DNA from: Stenotrophomonas maltophilia
GTDB taxonomy: Bacteria > Pseudomonadota > Gammaproteobacteria > Xanthomonadales > Xanthomonadaceae
Reading direction: 5' to 3'
Assembly (NCBI RefSeq): GCF_003970865.1
Contig: NZ_RXLZ01000010.1
Location: 29,971-93,970 of the forward strand
Length of the DNA stretch: 64,000 bases
Shown here piece by piece: positions 31,700 to 40,163 of the stretch (within the stretch, counting starts at the first letter, position 1; the number at the start of each line of letters is the position of its first letter). The position numbers and the translations under genes were made by a program. Under the pieces are notes generated by a model that was not told the DNA's origin, ran no database searches, and worked only from the letters and a program-made list of their open reading frames with translations.

Positions 31700-33091
31700 C
31701 TATAGCTTTGCATCGATGGCGTGAACTGTGCTTTCGCTGACAATGTGATGCATTGAGAGGACAACATCTTTAACGTTCAGTCGCCGGATATCTCTCTCAA
31801 ATTCGGAGAACACTTCGTTAATATCGTTGGGCGATATTTCCACTCCGCCCACCAGAAGGATCTCGATGCGGCTTAGAGGTGTAACGGGAAGAATCTGAGC
31901 AATCTCACTGCAAACCATCCTCCTAGCCCCGCGCGATGCTGCATCGAAGCCGTGTATCGCAACACCAACTCTGTACTCGCCACTAGTCTGGAACCCAACT
32001 GCCACATCCCCATCCGATTTAAGAACCGCAAATCCGCGAGACAACAGTGCCTTCTCGAGGGCGTCCTGGCCGTACTTCACCATCATTTTGTGTAAGGCGC
32101 CGTTTCTTACCCTTCCACGGTCCTCATCGGTCAGTGTGTTCCAGAGTTCTATAGACGCACGCACCTCCTTCTCGGCAAGCAGAAATGGTGATGTCTCTGC
32201 AACGTCACTAAGCGTGGTCGCGGAAACACTAACCTGCAGCCGAGTCTCTGCCTCGCTCATGAATCCGTTTAGGTCGTACATCCAGTAGTTTTCCAGTGCA
32301 GCCTCCTTACGAATTTCGGCGCAAATCTCTGGCAGCGGCCCCACAACCCCATAGTCCGTTTTTTTCCACCAATCTGGCTTGCTGTCGTTGGTGATCATTA
32401 CAACTGATGTGACGTTCGCATCGGACGCACGCGCGATGGTCTCTTTCCACACATAGACATCCGCATATCGCTTATCGAATATCAGTCCATCCATCATGTA
32501 GGTCGGATTCTTCATCTTAGTTTCATCGAGATGTCCCGGACCCATCCGATGCGTGAAGCGTTGCGCAGCATCTTTCGTCCATTGGGCGAGTTCCTCTTCC
32601 GTGGGCGCTGCACCCACCTTACCGTCCAGCAATCTACCCAGCTCATCCCTGACTGGATCGTTACCATTGATGGCAACATGGCTTGCGATTGCTGCTTGAG
32701 CGGCCTGCATTACTTCATCCGCCGCCGCCTTAAAATCAGTCAGGCGATCACTTGCCGTTTGATACCCTCTCTCAGCGAGCTTTACAGAGTTGGCCGATGT
32801 CATGAAAGCCTCGATAGCATCCTGCATAGGCTTCAACGCTTCCTCGACCCGCCCCTTAGCTATACCAATCGTTCGCTCTCTATTTCGGTGATACTCAAGT
32901 GCCGCCTGGTGTGGAACCCAAAGACGGTCACCAAGCTTCTCGAAGGCCGCGAAAGTCTCTTGGCGCGTGCGTTCCGGAACCTCGTACAGTCTAAGCAGAA
33001 CGCTGGAATCCAGAACGAATAGTGCCTCCGCCCAGAGCTTTTCTGACTCGGCCTCTGTGGGCCCATAGAATCCTGGAAAAATGTTCTTCAT
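31700..33091 (-). CDS. PIN_8 (PIN-like) domain protein, copy 2
   Basis: A 463-residue paralogue of the neighbouring PIN_8 protein with the same architecture: VLDSSVLLRLYEVPERTRQE, LWVPHQAALEYHRNRERT, then ADVYVWKETIA and VVMITNDSKPDWWKK, followed by a different C-terminal domain. Overall identity to copy 1 is low outside the motifs. In the third motif GD is replaced by AD, though the Asp is kept. Its start overlaps the stop of the membrane-protein gene (ATGA), so the two are coupled. Confidence 0.8.
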   Translation of the reverse strand: MKNIFPGFYGPTEAESEKLWAEALFVLDSSVLLRLYEVPERTRQETFAAFEKLGDRLWVPHQAALEYHRNRERTIGIAKGRVEEALKPMQDAIEAFMTSANSVKLAERGYQTASDRLTDFKAAADEVMQAAQAAIASHVAINGNDPVRDELGRLLDGKVGAAPTEEELAQWTKDAAQRFTHRMGPGHLDETKMKNPTYMMDGLIFDKRYADVYVWKETIARASDANVTSVVMITNDSKPDWWKKTDYGVVGPLPEICAEIRKEAALENYWMYDLNGFMSEAETRLQVSVSATTLSDVAETSPFLLAEKEVRASIELWNTLTDEDRGRVRNGALHKMMVKYGQDALEKALLSRGFAVLKSDGDVAVGFQTSGEYRVGVAIHGFDAASRGARRMVCSEIAQILPVTPLSRIEILLVGGVEISPNDINEVFSEFERDIRRLNVKDVVLSMHHIVSESTVHAIDAKL

Positions 33092-33498
33092 GACGGTCCT
33101 TTATCAGTTCGGAAGTTGGCATCAAGGCCTCTCTCCCGTTTGCGGCGCATCCACTTCAGCAATCGAGCGAGTTCTTCTTGTATGTAGTAGCTCGCGGCCC
33201 CGGCTAGCCAGTACAACGATGCGTTCAATACTGACACTGCGCATACTTCGTTAGCTTGTGTTGAAGGAAGAAACGACTGCCAGATCCCGATCGCTATCAA
33301 CGCTGTCGACAGAGAATGCGTCGCTGCGGATATAGGTGCTCGCCAGGCATAGGAGCAACGGTGTTGCCCCTCCTGCTGAGGGCATTGCATCTGGACATCA
33401 CCAGTGAACACCTGACCAATCACGGCGCCCTCGAACACTGTGACTCCCTTGCACACGCACATTCCCTGACCACGCTTCACCTCCCCGCTACAACCCAT
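33088..33498 (-). CDS. Small membrane protein coupled to PIN_8 copy 2
   Basis: A 136-residue protein. The mid-part has two hydrophobic stretches (STALIAIGIWQSFLP and VSVLNASLYWLAGAASYYI), then a basic cytoplasmic-looking tail (LLKWMRRKRERGLDANF). The first 45 residues are Cys-containing and not a signal peptide. The start at 33498 follows GAGGGA; a second Met at 33462 is possible. It is the first gene of the cassette, reading leftward, back-to-back with nothing but the repressor upstream. Confidence 0.65.
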   Translation of the reverse strand: MGCSGEVKRGQGMCVCKGVTVFEGAVIGQVFTGDVQMQCPQQEGQHRCSYAWRAPISAATHSLSTALIAIGIWQSFLPSTQANEVCAVSVLNASLYWLAGAASYYIQEELARLLKWMRRKRERGLDANFRTDKGPS

Positions 33499-33578
33499 AT
33501 TCCCTCACATCAGATTCCGCGCTCTACCAGCGCCCTGTACGCGCGAGTTAGCGGCCTGAATGCGATGCAGGGTAAGCC

Positions 33579-34010
33579 TCAGCGGGCGGCTTTCTTTAAT
33601 CCTTTCGGAGCCTTGACAACGACCTTTTGCCCGCGCAGATCCACGTCGCCGCTGATCTGCTGGCCGATGCTGGTGTTCTCGAAGCTGGTCCGGGGCGCAG
33701 CTGTTGTCGCCGCCGGCGTAACACCGCGCAGCGCGGCCATCACGGCGGCGCGTGCCGAAGCCGACGCATTGCGCCAAGCATCGAGCAGATCCGCGTCAGC
33801 CTCGGCCAGGCGCTCGCGGCGCCCCACCAGCACGTAGGTCACATCAACGCCGAGTTCATCGGCCGCGACAAAGTACGCACCACCGGGCAGGTGGGCGTCT
33901 TGCTCGAACAGAATCTGCGTGCGCTTGGCAACACCACAGGCCAGTCCCATGGCCTCTTGGGTAAGACCCAGCCGCTTCCGTTCTTCTTTCAGGCGAATAC
34001 CTACAGACAC
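33579..34010 (-). CDS. XRE-type prophage repressor
   Basis: A 143-residue HTH regulator. The N-terminal helix-turn-helix reads GIRLKEERKRLGLTQEAMGL, ACGVAKRTQILFEQ, then AADELGVDVTYVLVGR, the typical P2-like CI/Cro fold. The C-terminal 60 residues hold a linker and a tail ENTSIGQQISGDVDL. A GTG start at 34010 is chosen because AAGGGGG stands 6 bases upstream; longer readings have no ribosome site. It is divergent from the BcepMu gp16-like gene across a shared operator. Confidence 0.85.
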   Translation of the reverse strand: MSVGIRLKEERKRLGLTQEAMGLACGVAKRTQILFEQDAHLPGGAYFVAADELGVDVTYVLVGRRERLAEADADLLDAWRNASASARAAVMAALRGVTPAATTAAPRTSFENTSIGQQISGDVDLRGQKVVVKAPKGLKKAAR

Positions 34011-34028
34011 ACAATTACCCCCTTGACA

Positions 34029-34046
34029 GGTGCAGTTAACTTCACC
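34029..34046. promoter_or_regulatory. Operator-like dyad between repressor and early gene
   Basis: GGTGCAGTTAACTTCACC is symmetric at 16 of 18 bases around GTTAAC. A TTGACA (34023-34028) abuts it and could be the rightward -35 element. Position between the divergent genes suits repressor binding. Confidence 0.5.
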
Positions 34047-34080
34047 ACCATTCCGCCTAGAAATACACAGGGCAAACGGA

Positions 34081-34413
34081 ATGAACGCCAAACGACGTAC
34101 CGCAGCACCAGCGTTGCGCACTGCCGAACAAGCCCGGCAGTGGCTGATCGACAACGGCCTGTCCGTGACCGCTTTCGCGGAGCGGCACGGGTTGGACCGA
34201 AATGCCGTGAACAACGCTTTGCGCAGCAGCAGCAGGTGCAGGATCGGAAAGACCCACGATGCCGCCGTCGCTCTCGGCATGAAAGCCGCCCCTGATTCTC
34301 ACACAGATTCGCCGGTTTCCACCCGTGTTCGCACGGCCAAGGGCAAACCCTGCAATGCCATTGTTAAGAAGACTGCCGCCAAGAAGGCGTCCAAGGGCCT
34401 GGGCAAGGTATGA
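34081..34413 (+). CDS. BcepMu gp16-family DNA-binding protein
   Basis: A 110-residue protein. The HTH region matches the phage-associated BcepMu gp16 family: ALRTAEQARQWLIDNGLSVT, AFAERHGLDRNAVNNALR, then CRIGKTHDAAVALGMK. The C-terminal tail is Lys/Ala-rich (KKTAAKKASKGLGK), which could help DNA binding. It is the first rightward gene after the repressor, where a Cox-like or early regulator is expected. Its stop overlaps the Ogr start. Confidence 0.8.
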   Translation: MNAKRRTAAPALRTAEQARQWLIDNGLSVTAFAERHGLDRNAVNNALRSSSRCRIGKTHDAAVALGMKAAPDSHTDSPVSTRVRTAKGKPCNAIVKKTAAKKASKGLGKV

Positions 34414-34754
34414 GTGCCGTCATGGGCCAGCGCGCCATCTTCACCTGTGACGCATGCGGCACACCGTTGACGAAGCGCACTAGCGCCCTACAACACCGCC
34501 ATCTGCGCACCGACGCCTATGTGTGCCAAAACCCGGTATGCGGCGCCACCTATACCGGGCACTCTGAACTGACCAGCATTTCCAGCCCCAGCGGCATGCC
34601 CAACGCCCCAGCCTGCGAACTACCGCAGACACCGGGCTACGAACGCGCCCTGCTGCTGCAACGCTGGAAAGAGGACCGGGGCGAAATGCAGCTGGATTGG
34701 ATTGACGGTCCCCAAGCGACACCACAGGACGGCGGCGAACACCCCGCCACCTGA
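34410..34754 (+). CDS. Ogr/Delta-like zinc-finger late activator
   Basis: A 114-residue protein with the Ogr/Delta zinc finger: FTCDACGTPLTKRTSALQHR, then DAYVCQNPVCGATYTGHSEL. Ogr proteins activate P2 late promoters through RNA polymerase. The C-terminal 50 residues are acidic and extend past the P2 length of about 72. Overlap with the previous gene (ATGA) indicates one operon. Confidence 0.88.
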   Translation: MSAVMGQRAIFTCDACGTPLTKRTSALQHRHLRTDAYVCQNPVCGATYTGHSELTSISSPSGMPNAPACELPQTPGYERALLLQRWKEDRGEMQLDWIDGPQATPQDGGEHPAT

Positions 34755-34825
34755 TCCACCTTTTCCCTTCCACAACCAACTGACCTGGCGCCCGATGGCG
34801 CCAGCAAGGGAGTGCTGCGCCTGTG

Positions 34826-35029
34826 ATGCGCCACAAGACACAGTTTGATGGATGGTCCTCGGCAATGGAGCCGAGCTTCGTCTCCGCTCCGGTGCGTGTC
34901 GAGTACGTGCCCTATGCACAGAAGCAGCGCGATGCCGCAGAGCTTCGCGCCCTGGTCATGACGCATATCGCACGCGGCGGCGCCTACGAGCAGCTGCCGT
35001 CGATCGCTACCGCGCAGGTGTCCGCATGA
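34826..35029 (+). CDS. Small prophage protein, unknown
   Basis: A 67-residue frame, MRHKTQFDGWSSAMEPSFVS, then RVEYVPYAQKQRDAAELRAL, ending QLPSIATAQVSA. AAGGGAG precedes it. A GTG immediately before the ATG could also start it. No family recognised; operon position after ogr suggests an early phage function. Confidence 0.6.
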   Translation: MRHKTQFDGWSSAMEPSFVSAPVRVEYVPYAQKQRDAAELRALVMTHIARGGAYEQLPSIATAQVSA

Positions 35030-35349
35030 ACCTGTCCGCAGCTGCAACTGATTCGCACATTTCTACACAGATTTACTTGACTTCCTCACGGACGGGGAGC
35101 AATGATCGCCGCACGGAGCGTAAGAACTCCAAGTCAGCGGTATCCGCGCCCGAGAGCATCGCGGTTTTTTTGCGCCTGCAATTCGTGCGCGCCGACGTTT
35201 TCCTGCGTCGGGAGGGCGGCAGCCATACAACACCCGCAAGGGGAAAACTGCCCGCCGGTCTGACTCCGGTTCTTACCCTCCCGACACCCTCGGTGCGACG
35301 CGTAAGAACGTCTCGCCGAGATTTCAATCTCAAGTCAGGAGACGTCCCC
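35030..35349 (+). ncRNA. Structured, possibly non-coding region before the small-gene operon
   Basis: The word GTAAGAAC occurs at 35119 and 35301 and inverted (GTTCTTAC) at 35271; the last two can pair around GTGCG/CGACACC elements. AAGTCAG follows both direct copies. A T7 run at about 35165 follows GCGGTATCCGC...ATCGCG. An open frame starting at 35026 crosses the region and could encode a 108-residue extension of the next gene, so coding cannot be excluded. I considered a P4-type immunity RNA/Ash-like region, but cannot prove it. Confidence 0.35.
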
Positions 35350-35592
35350 GTGTCCCACGGAGCCCCTTCCACGCCCGGCAACCCTGCCGCGCGTCAGCTT
35401 TCGCTCGCCTTCGGCCTGATCGCCGACACCCTCGAATGGCCCCACGATGCGTATCAGGCATTCATTGCCCGCCTGCTCGCTGTCGGCGTGTGCCCGCTCG
35501 CGATCACCTTGGGCGACGTACTCGCCGCCTACAACGCCACCTGTGACGCCGACGGCCGCGCGCCGGGCACCGACGACAAGGCGGTGCACTGA
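35350..35592 (+). CDS. Small prophage protein, unknown
   Basis: An 80-residue protein read from a GTG with AGGAG eight bases upstream: MSHGAPSTPGNPAARQLSLA, then IADTLEWPHDAYQAFIARLL, AITLGDVLAAYNATCDADG. The frame is open back to 35026, so a longer product is possible. It is followed by two genes linked by TGATG overlaps, so the three form a translationally coupled set ahead of the primase. Confidence 0.6.
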   Translation: MSHGAPSTPGNPAARQLSLAFGLIADTLEWPHDAYQAFIARLLAVGVCPLAITLGDVLAAYNATCDADGRAPGTDDKAVH

Positions 35593-35900
35593 TGGCGTCT
35601 CCCTCCAACGTCACCATTCCAGAGCCTTGCCTGCGGCCGGTCATCCTGCTGGAAACGCAGATCCCTGGCTTCGGCCTGCGCGCATCCTTCGACCAGCACA
35701 AGATTCTGTTTCTGGCCTTGGTACACATCGAGTCGGACACCGCAGCGACCTTCACGGCGCAGCACTCACGCAACGTGATGCGAGCCGCTACCGGGGGAAT
35801 CCAGATCGGAACCGTCGTCTACTTGCTCGCCAAGGGTGAGGCCGAGCGCTTCTTCCAGTGGATGCGCACGGGCGAAAGCTACCCAGGCGGGGTGAACTGA
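35592..35900 (+). CDS. Small prophage protein, unknown
   Basis: A 102-residue protein: MASPSNVTIPEPCLRPVILL, then FDQHKILFLALVHIESDTAA, ending LAKGEAERFFQWMRTGESYP. No family recognised. TGATG overlaps at both ends couple it to its neighbours. Confidence 0.6.
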   Translation: MASPSNVTIPEPCLRPVILLETQIPGFGLRASFDQHKILFLALVHIESDTAATFTAQHSRNVMRAATGGIQIGTVVYLLAKGEAERFFQWMRTGESYPGGVN

Positions 35901-36145
35901 TGGCCAGCAACAACGGGCATACGCCTGTGCTGCCCGATCCAGTGGATCGCGGCGACCAGGTCATCAGCCTTGCCGACTATCTGCGCCTGTGCCGCATCGC
36001 AGCTGCAGCCGAGCTGCTGGCCAAGCTGCCCAGCGAGGCCGCAAAGATGCTGGAAATCGAGGCCGATCACACCTCAGCCGTAGCGAAGTACATGGCCGAA
36101 GACCTCGCCGCGATTCTCGGCCGGTCCCGCCCCGCAGTCGAGTAA
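35900..36145 (+). CDS. Small prophage protein, unknown
   Basis: An 81-residue acidic helical protein: MASNNGHTPVLPDPVDRGDQ, then LRLCRIAAAAELLAKLPSEA, KYMAEDLAAILGRSRP. No family recognised. The start overlaps the previous stop (TGATG). Confidence 0.6.
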   Translation: MASNNGHTPVLPDPVDRGDQVISLADYLRLCRIAAAAELLAKLPSEAAKMLEIEADHTSAVAKYMAEDLAAILGRSRPAVE

Positions 36146-36204
36146 GACCCCACCCCCGATCCCCGCAGCGCGCCAACGCGGCCGGGGTTGGTCAGGAGAG
36201 AACC

Positions 36205-36249
36205 ATGCAACACCACCGCACCGCCGCGCACGCGGCGAACGAAGGCTGA
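36205..36249 (+). CDS. Possible 14-residue leader peptide before the primase
   Basis: MQHHRTAAHAANEG followed by stop, preceded by an excellent ribosome site (AGGAGAGAACC). The 21 bp from 36192 to 36212, covering this site and the first codons, recur exactly at 39019-39039 before another gene. The stop lies 6 bases before the primase ATG. Confidence 0.4.
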   Translation: MQHHRTAAHAANEG

Positions 36250-36255
36250 GCCGCC

Positions 36256-38946
36256 ATGCAAGAAGAGATCCGCCAACAGGTACTGACGCGCGTCCAGCGC
36301 GACTATGGCCTCAAGCACCGCAGCGGCACCCCGTACATGCGCGGGGGCAAGTGCCCCCACTGCGGCAAGAAGGAGCTATACACCAGCTACGAGAAGCCTT
36401 GGATTCTGCGCTGCGGCCGACAGGCCAAGTGCGGCCAAGAGGTGCGCGTGCGCGACCTCTACGACGACCTGTTCGACGACTACTCCAAGACCAACCCGCA
36501 GACGCCGCAGGCGCCGCATGCCGCAGCCGACGCGTACCTGACCACCGCCCGCGGATTCAGCGTCAAGCCGTTGAAGGGTCTCTACACTCAAGAGGACTAC
36601 TACGACCGCGCGAAGCGCCAGGGTACAGCCACCGTCCGCTTCCCGCTGGTGAAAGGAGGCTGGTGGGAACGTCTGATCGACCGGCCCCATAGGTTCGGCA
36701 AGATGAAGGCCCGGTTTGCGCCGGGCGAGAGCTACGCTGGGGTGTGGTGGGGCGCGGCCGCTCAAGACCAACTGCGCACCGCCCGCGAAGTCTGGATCGT
36801 AGAGGGCATCTTCGACGCCATTGCCCTCCTGCAGCGCGGCATCTGCGCCGTTGCGGCTATGTCGAGCAACGCCTATCCCGAGCAATCCCTCAAGGAACTG
36901 AAATCCGCGCGTCCGGGCGATCTGCCGGTGCTGGTGTGGGGATTGGACAACGAGCCGGGCGCCCGCGCCTACACGGTCAAGCATGCGCGCCGGGCGGAGA
37001 AGCTGGGCTATCGGTGCATGGCTGCGCAGATCGAGCAGGTAGGCGACAAGAAAACCGACTGGAACGATCTGCACCTGCGCGCGCAGGCGGCAGAGGACGG
37101 CGACGCACAGTGGCAGGCTGACCTCGACCTGGCACGCCACAACGGCGCCGTGCTGATGACTCGCACCGCCGTGGACAAGGGGCTGGTCATCTACCAGCGC
37201 GAGCAGAAGACCGAGTTCCACATCGAGTTCGCCTCCCGCCTGTTCTGGTTCGAGTTCGACGCGGTGCGCTTCGACAAGATGATGCGGGAGAAGAACCCCG
37301 ATGACGAAGAGGGAGCGGTCAGCGAAGAGACCGAAGCCAAGATCCGGCGCGCCTGTGCGTCAGTGCAGCAGATCGCCAACTGCTACCCCGAAGCCCTCTA
37401 CTTCCAGCGCCACGAAGCGACCGACGAAAGCTGGTACTACTTCCGAGTTGATTTCCCCCACGACGCACCTTCGGTCAAAGGCACCTTCACCGGCGCCCAG
37501 GTGGCCAGCGCTACCGAGTTCAAGAAGCGAATCATCAGCCTTGCGCAGGGCGCCGTGTTCAGCGGCAGCGGCCAGCAGCTGGACCGAATGATGGAAGACC
37601 AGCTGTTCAATATCAAAAAGGTCGATACGGTCGATTTCGTCGGCTACAGCCCCGAGCACAAGGCGTACATCTTCCCTGACCTGGCCGTGCGCGCCGGCGA
37701 GGTGACCCTCGCCAATGCCGAGGATTACTTCGAATTCAACAAGCTGCGTATCAAGACCACGCAGCGGTCGATCCGCATGGACATCCAGCGCGATCACGAA
37801 AACTACTCCACCGACTGGCTCAGCTGGCTCTGGACGTGCTTCGGCACGCACGGCATCGTGGCCCTCACGTTCTGGTTCGGCTCGCTGTACGCCAATCAGA
37901 TCCGCAGCAGTCACAAGTCGTTCCCATTCTTGGAAGCCACGGGGGAGGCCGGCGCCGGCAAGACCACGCTGCTCAACTTCCTATGGAAGCTGCTCGCCCG
38001 CGCCGACCATGAAGGCTTTGACCCCGCCAAGTCCACGAAGGCCGGCCGCGCCCGCGCCATGGGGCAGATTTCCGGCATGCCCATTGTGCTGCTGGAAGCC
38101 GATCGCAGCGACAACGGCGACAAGGCGCACGCCAAATCGTTCGAGTGGGACGAACTGAAGGACTACTACGGCGGCGGCACCCTGGCCACGCGCGGCGTGC
38201 GCAACGGCGGCAACGAAACCTACGAGCCGCCGTTCCAGGGAACCATCGTCATCAGCCAGAACGCGCCTGTAGATGGCAGCGAAGCCATTCTTACGCGCAT
38301 CGTGAAGCTGCATTTCAAGAAGCCGACCGCGACGACCGAAAGCCGGCAGGCTGCGGACAATCTCAATGCGCTCCCGGTCGAGAAGCTCAGCCACTTCCTG
38401 CTGGCAGCGCTCAAGGCGGAAACCGCCGTGATGGAGAAGTTCGCCGAGCGCGTTCGGTTCTACGAAGCCAGGTTGCGCGAGGAGAAGGAGCTGCGCGTCG
38501 AGCGCATCATCAAGAACCACGCGCAGATGCTCGCCCTGCTCGATGCGCTACGGCTGGTGGTCAACCTGCCGGAACACATGGTGCGCGAGACCCGAGACGC
38601 CCTGGTCAAGATGGCCACCGAACGTCAGGACGCCATCGGCGCCGATCACCGCATCGTTTCGGAGTTCTGGGATGCGTACGAGTACATCGAGATGCAGGCC
38701 AGCGGCGACAGGCGAACCGTGCTGAATCACTCGCGCGACGACACCCGCATCGCCATCAACCTCAACGAGTTCATCCAGAAGGCGGGCTACTACGGCCAGC
38801 AGGTGCCAGACATTGGCGACCTGCGCCGGCTGCTGGTCGAGTCGAAGCGCCACAAGTTCATCAGCGCCAACACCGCCGTAAACAGCGCGATCCGATCCAC
38901 CCCAATGCTCAGCAGCACCGTGAAGTGTTGGGTGTTCCAGAAGTAA
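36256..38946 (+). CDS. Phage primase-helicase (zinc finger, TOPRIM, P-loop)
   Basis: An 896-residue replication protein. A CHC2-like zinc ribbon is at the N-terminus (KCPHCGKKELY, CGRQAKCGQEV). A TOPRIM domain follows (EVWIVEGIFDAIALLQRGIC, LVWGLDNEPGARAY). The second half holds a P-loop ATPase with Walker A GEAGAGKTTLL near residue 563 and a likely Walker B IVLLEADRS. It should prime and unwind DNA at a phage origin, as P4 alpha-like proteins do. Its presence means this element probably replicated in a way different from P2 gpA. Confidence 0.88.
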   Translation: MQEEIRQQVLTRVQRDYGLKHRSGTPYMRGGKCPHCGKKELYTSYEKPWILRCGRQAKCGQEVRVRDLYDDLFDDYSKTNPQTPQAPHAAADAYLTTARGFSVKPLKGLYTQEDYYDRAKRQGTATVRFPLVKGGWWERLIDRPHRFGKMKARFAPGESYAGVWWGAAAQDQLRTAREVWIVEGIFDAIALLQRGICAVAAMSSNAYPEQSLKELKSARPGDLPVLVWGLDNEPGARAYTVKHARRAEKLGYRCMAAQIEQVGDKKTDWNDLHLRAQAAEDGDAQWQADLDLARHNGAVLMTRTAVDKGLVIYQREQKTEFHIEFASRLFWFEFDAVRFDKMMREKNPDDEEGAVSEETEAKIRRACASVQQIANCYPEALYFQRHEATDESWYYFRVDFPHDAPSVKGTFTGAQVASATEFKKRIISLAQGAVFSGSGQQLDRMMEDQLFNIKKVDTVDFVGYSPEHKAYIFPDLAVRAGEVTLANAEDYFEFNKLRIKTTQRSIRMDIQRDHENYSTDWLSWLWTCFGTHGIVALTFWFGSLYANQIRSSHKSFPFLEATGEAGAGKTTLLNFLWKLLARADHEGFDPAKSTKAGRARAMGQISGMPIVLLEADRSDNGDKAHAKSFEWDELKDYYGGGTLATRGVRNGGNETYEPPFQGTIVISQNAPVDGSEAILTRIVKLHFKKPTATTESRQAADNLNALPVEKLSHFLLAALKAETAVMEKFAERVRFYEARLREEKELRVERIIKNHAQMLALLDALRLVVNLPEHMVRETRDALVKMATERQDAIGADHRIVSEFWDAYEYIEMQASGDRRTVLNHSRDDTRIAINLNEFIQKAGYYGQQVPDIGDLRRLLVESKRHKFISANTAVNSAIRSTPMLSSTVKCWVFQK

Positions 38947-39031
38947 GACCCGCAGCAACAGCAAAGGCCCGGCGGGGAGTGCGCCAACACCGCCCCCAAG
39001 GCCATCCACCAACGAAGTTCAGGAGAGAACC

Positions 39032-39457
39032 ATGCAACAGATGACAGGCCAAGCCATGACCACCCTCGCAAAGTCGTTGGATTCCAGCACCGGACCCGGT
39101 GCGGAGGCTATCACGGGTGTGCATAACTGTGTGAATGCTGCGGCAGACGGTGATACCGACGCCAGCGCTACGGTCACCCTCCATATTACCCACAACCGCG
39201 TCATTGCCACAGCGATGATGAACATGGGACCGGCCAAGATCGCGCAGTGCGTGTTCGAGCGCCGCAGGGGCAGCAGGAAGGGCTGGGAACTGGTGAAGGG
39301 AACCGACTTCAACGACGAGACCAGCTGGATTTCGCCCGAGCTTGCCGACCTGGCCAGCCGCATTCCCTTCCCTTACGAAGTGGCCAACATGCTGCCGGGC
39401 AAGCGAGCAACCGCCGCTGCAGTGGCGCAGGCTGCGCAGGAGGTGGCCAATGGTTGA
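39032..39457 (+). CDS. Prophage protein, unknown
   Basis: A 141-residue protein, MQQMTGQAMTTLAKSLDSST, then VTLHITHNRVIATAMMNMGP, VFERRRGSRKGWELVKGTDF. AGGAGAGAACC gives a strong ribosome site, in the repeated 21-bp block. No family recognised. Starts a run of four overlapping or abutting small genes. Confidence 0.65.
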   Translation: MQQMTGQAMTTLAKSLDSSTGPGAEAITGVHNCVNAAADGDTDASATVTLHITHNRVIATAMMNMGPAKIAQCVFERRRGSRKGWELVKGTDFNDETSWISPELADLASRIPFPYEVANMLPGKRATAAAVAQAAQEVANG

Positions 39458-39629
39458 TTTCGTCGCCCTGCTGGCCATGTGCGTGGTGCTGCCGGTTGCC
39501 GGCGCCACCATGCTCAAGATGTGGCAGACGCGCCCGCCTCGGCGCCGTCATAGCGGCTTGGCCGTGGGCCAGATCCCGCAGCCGCTGCGCCGCCGTGCCC
39601 CCATGGCCGTGCGCCGGGCCGCCGCATGA
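39450..39629 (+). CDS. Small single-span membrane protein
   Basis: A 59-residue protein: MVDFVALLAMCVVLPVAGAT forms one membrane helix, followed by an Arg/Pro-rich tail (RPPRRRHSG, PQPLRRRAP). Starts within the last codons of the previous gene. No family recognised. Confidence 0.55.
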   Translation: MVDFVALLAMCVVLPVAGATMLKMWQTRPPRRRHSGLAVGQIPQPLRRRAPMAVRRAAA

Positions 39630-39898
39630 AGCAGCAGCAGAAGACTCCGCCCCGGCCGCTGCCGGCGTGCCCGTCCGGCCACCCCGCCCGCTATATCCTT
39701 GACGGACGACGGCTGGAAGCACGCGGCGATCATTTCATTGAATGCCGCTGCAGCCGCACGGCGAAATGCCCCACCTTCGACCTGGCCTGGGCGCACTGGC
39801 ATAAGCAGCACGGACTCCAGGCGGTGGTTCCATCGGCCCCTGCCGCCGGCAGCAACGTAGTGCAGCTGGGGCTTCGCTGGGCAGGTGGTGATGCATGA
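39626..39898 (+). CDS. Small Cys-containing prophage protein
   Basis: A 90-residue protein with Cys and His positions that could bind zinc: PACPSGHPARYILDGRRLEA, FIECRCSRTAKCPTF, AWAHWHKQHG. Overlaps both neighbours (ATGA). No named family. Confidence 0.6.
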   Translation: MKQQQKTPPRPLPACPSGHPARYILDGRRLEARGDHFIECRCSRTAKCPTFDLAWAHWHKQHGLQAVVPSAPAAGSNVVQLGLRWAGGDA

Positions 39899-40116
39899 CG
39901 GCACCCGGGTTCGGCACGTTCTGGCTGCTCTACGGCCAGTTCGGGGCAACGATGACTATCGAGCAGCTGCGGGCCACCTACTTCCCTACGGCAAAGCTCA
40001 AGACGATGGCGAACAAGCACACCGCAGGCCATCTTCCACCACGGGTAGGCGATGTGTACGACACGCGGGACGTGGCCAGCTGGTGGGATGAGCAGCGCCA
40101 AGCGCGAGCCCCCTGA
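39895..40116 (+). CDS. Pyocin-activator PrtN-like protein
   Basis: A 73-residue protein resembling PrtN: FGTFWLLYGQFGATMTIEQL, then LRATYFPTAKLKTMANKHTA, DVYDTRDVASWWDEQRQ. PrtN activates pyocin genes in Pseudomonas; small prophage members at the att end may act as regulators or excision factors. The last gene of the rightward operon, before a strong terminator. Confidence 0.75.
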   Translation: MTAPGFGTFWLLYGQFGATMTIEQLRATYFPTAKLKTMANKHTAGHLPPRVGDVYDTRDVASWWDEQRQARAP

Positions 40117-40125
40117 GAGCACTAC

Positions 40126-40153
40126 GAAGAAGCCGCCCTCGGGCGGCTTCTTC
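40126..40153. terminator. Strong terminator at the right end of the prophage operon
   Basis: GAAGAAGCCGCCC (40126-40138) and GGGCGGCTTCTTC (40141-40153), a perfect 13-bp stem with a 2-base centre. It closes the rightward transcript and faces the next minus-strand gene. Confidence 0.8.
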
Positions 40154-40163
40154 AGTTAGCGTT

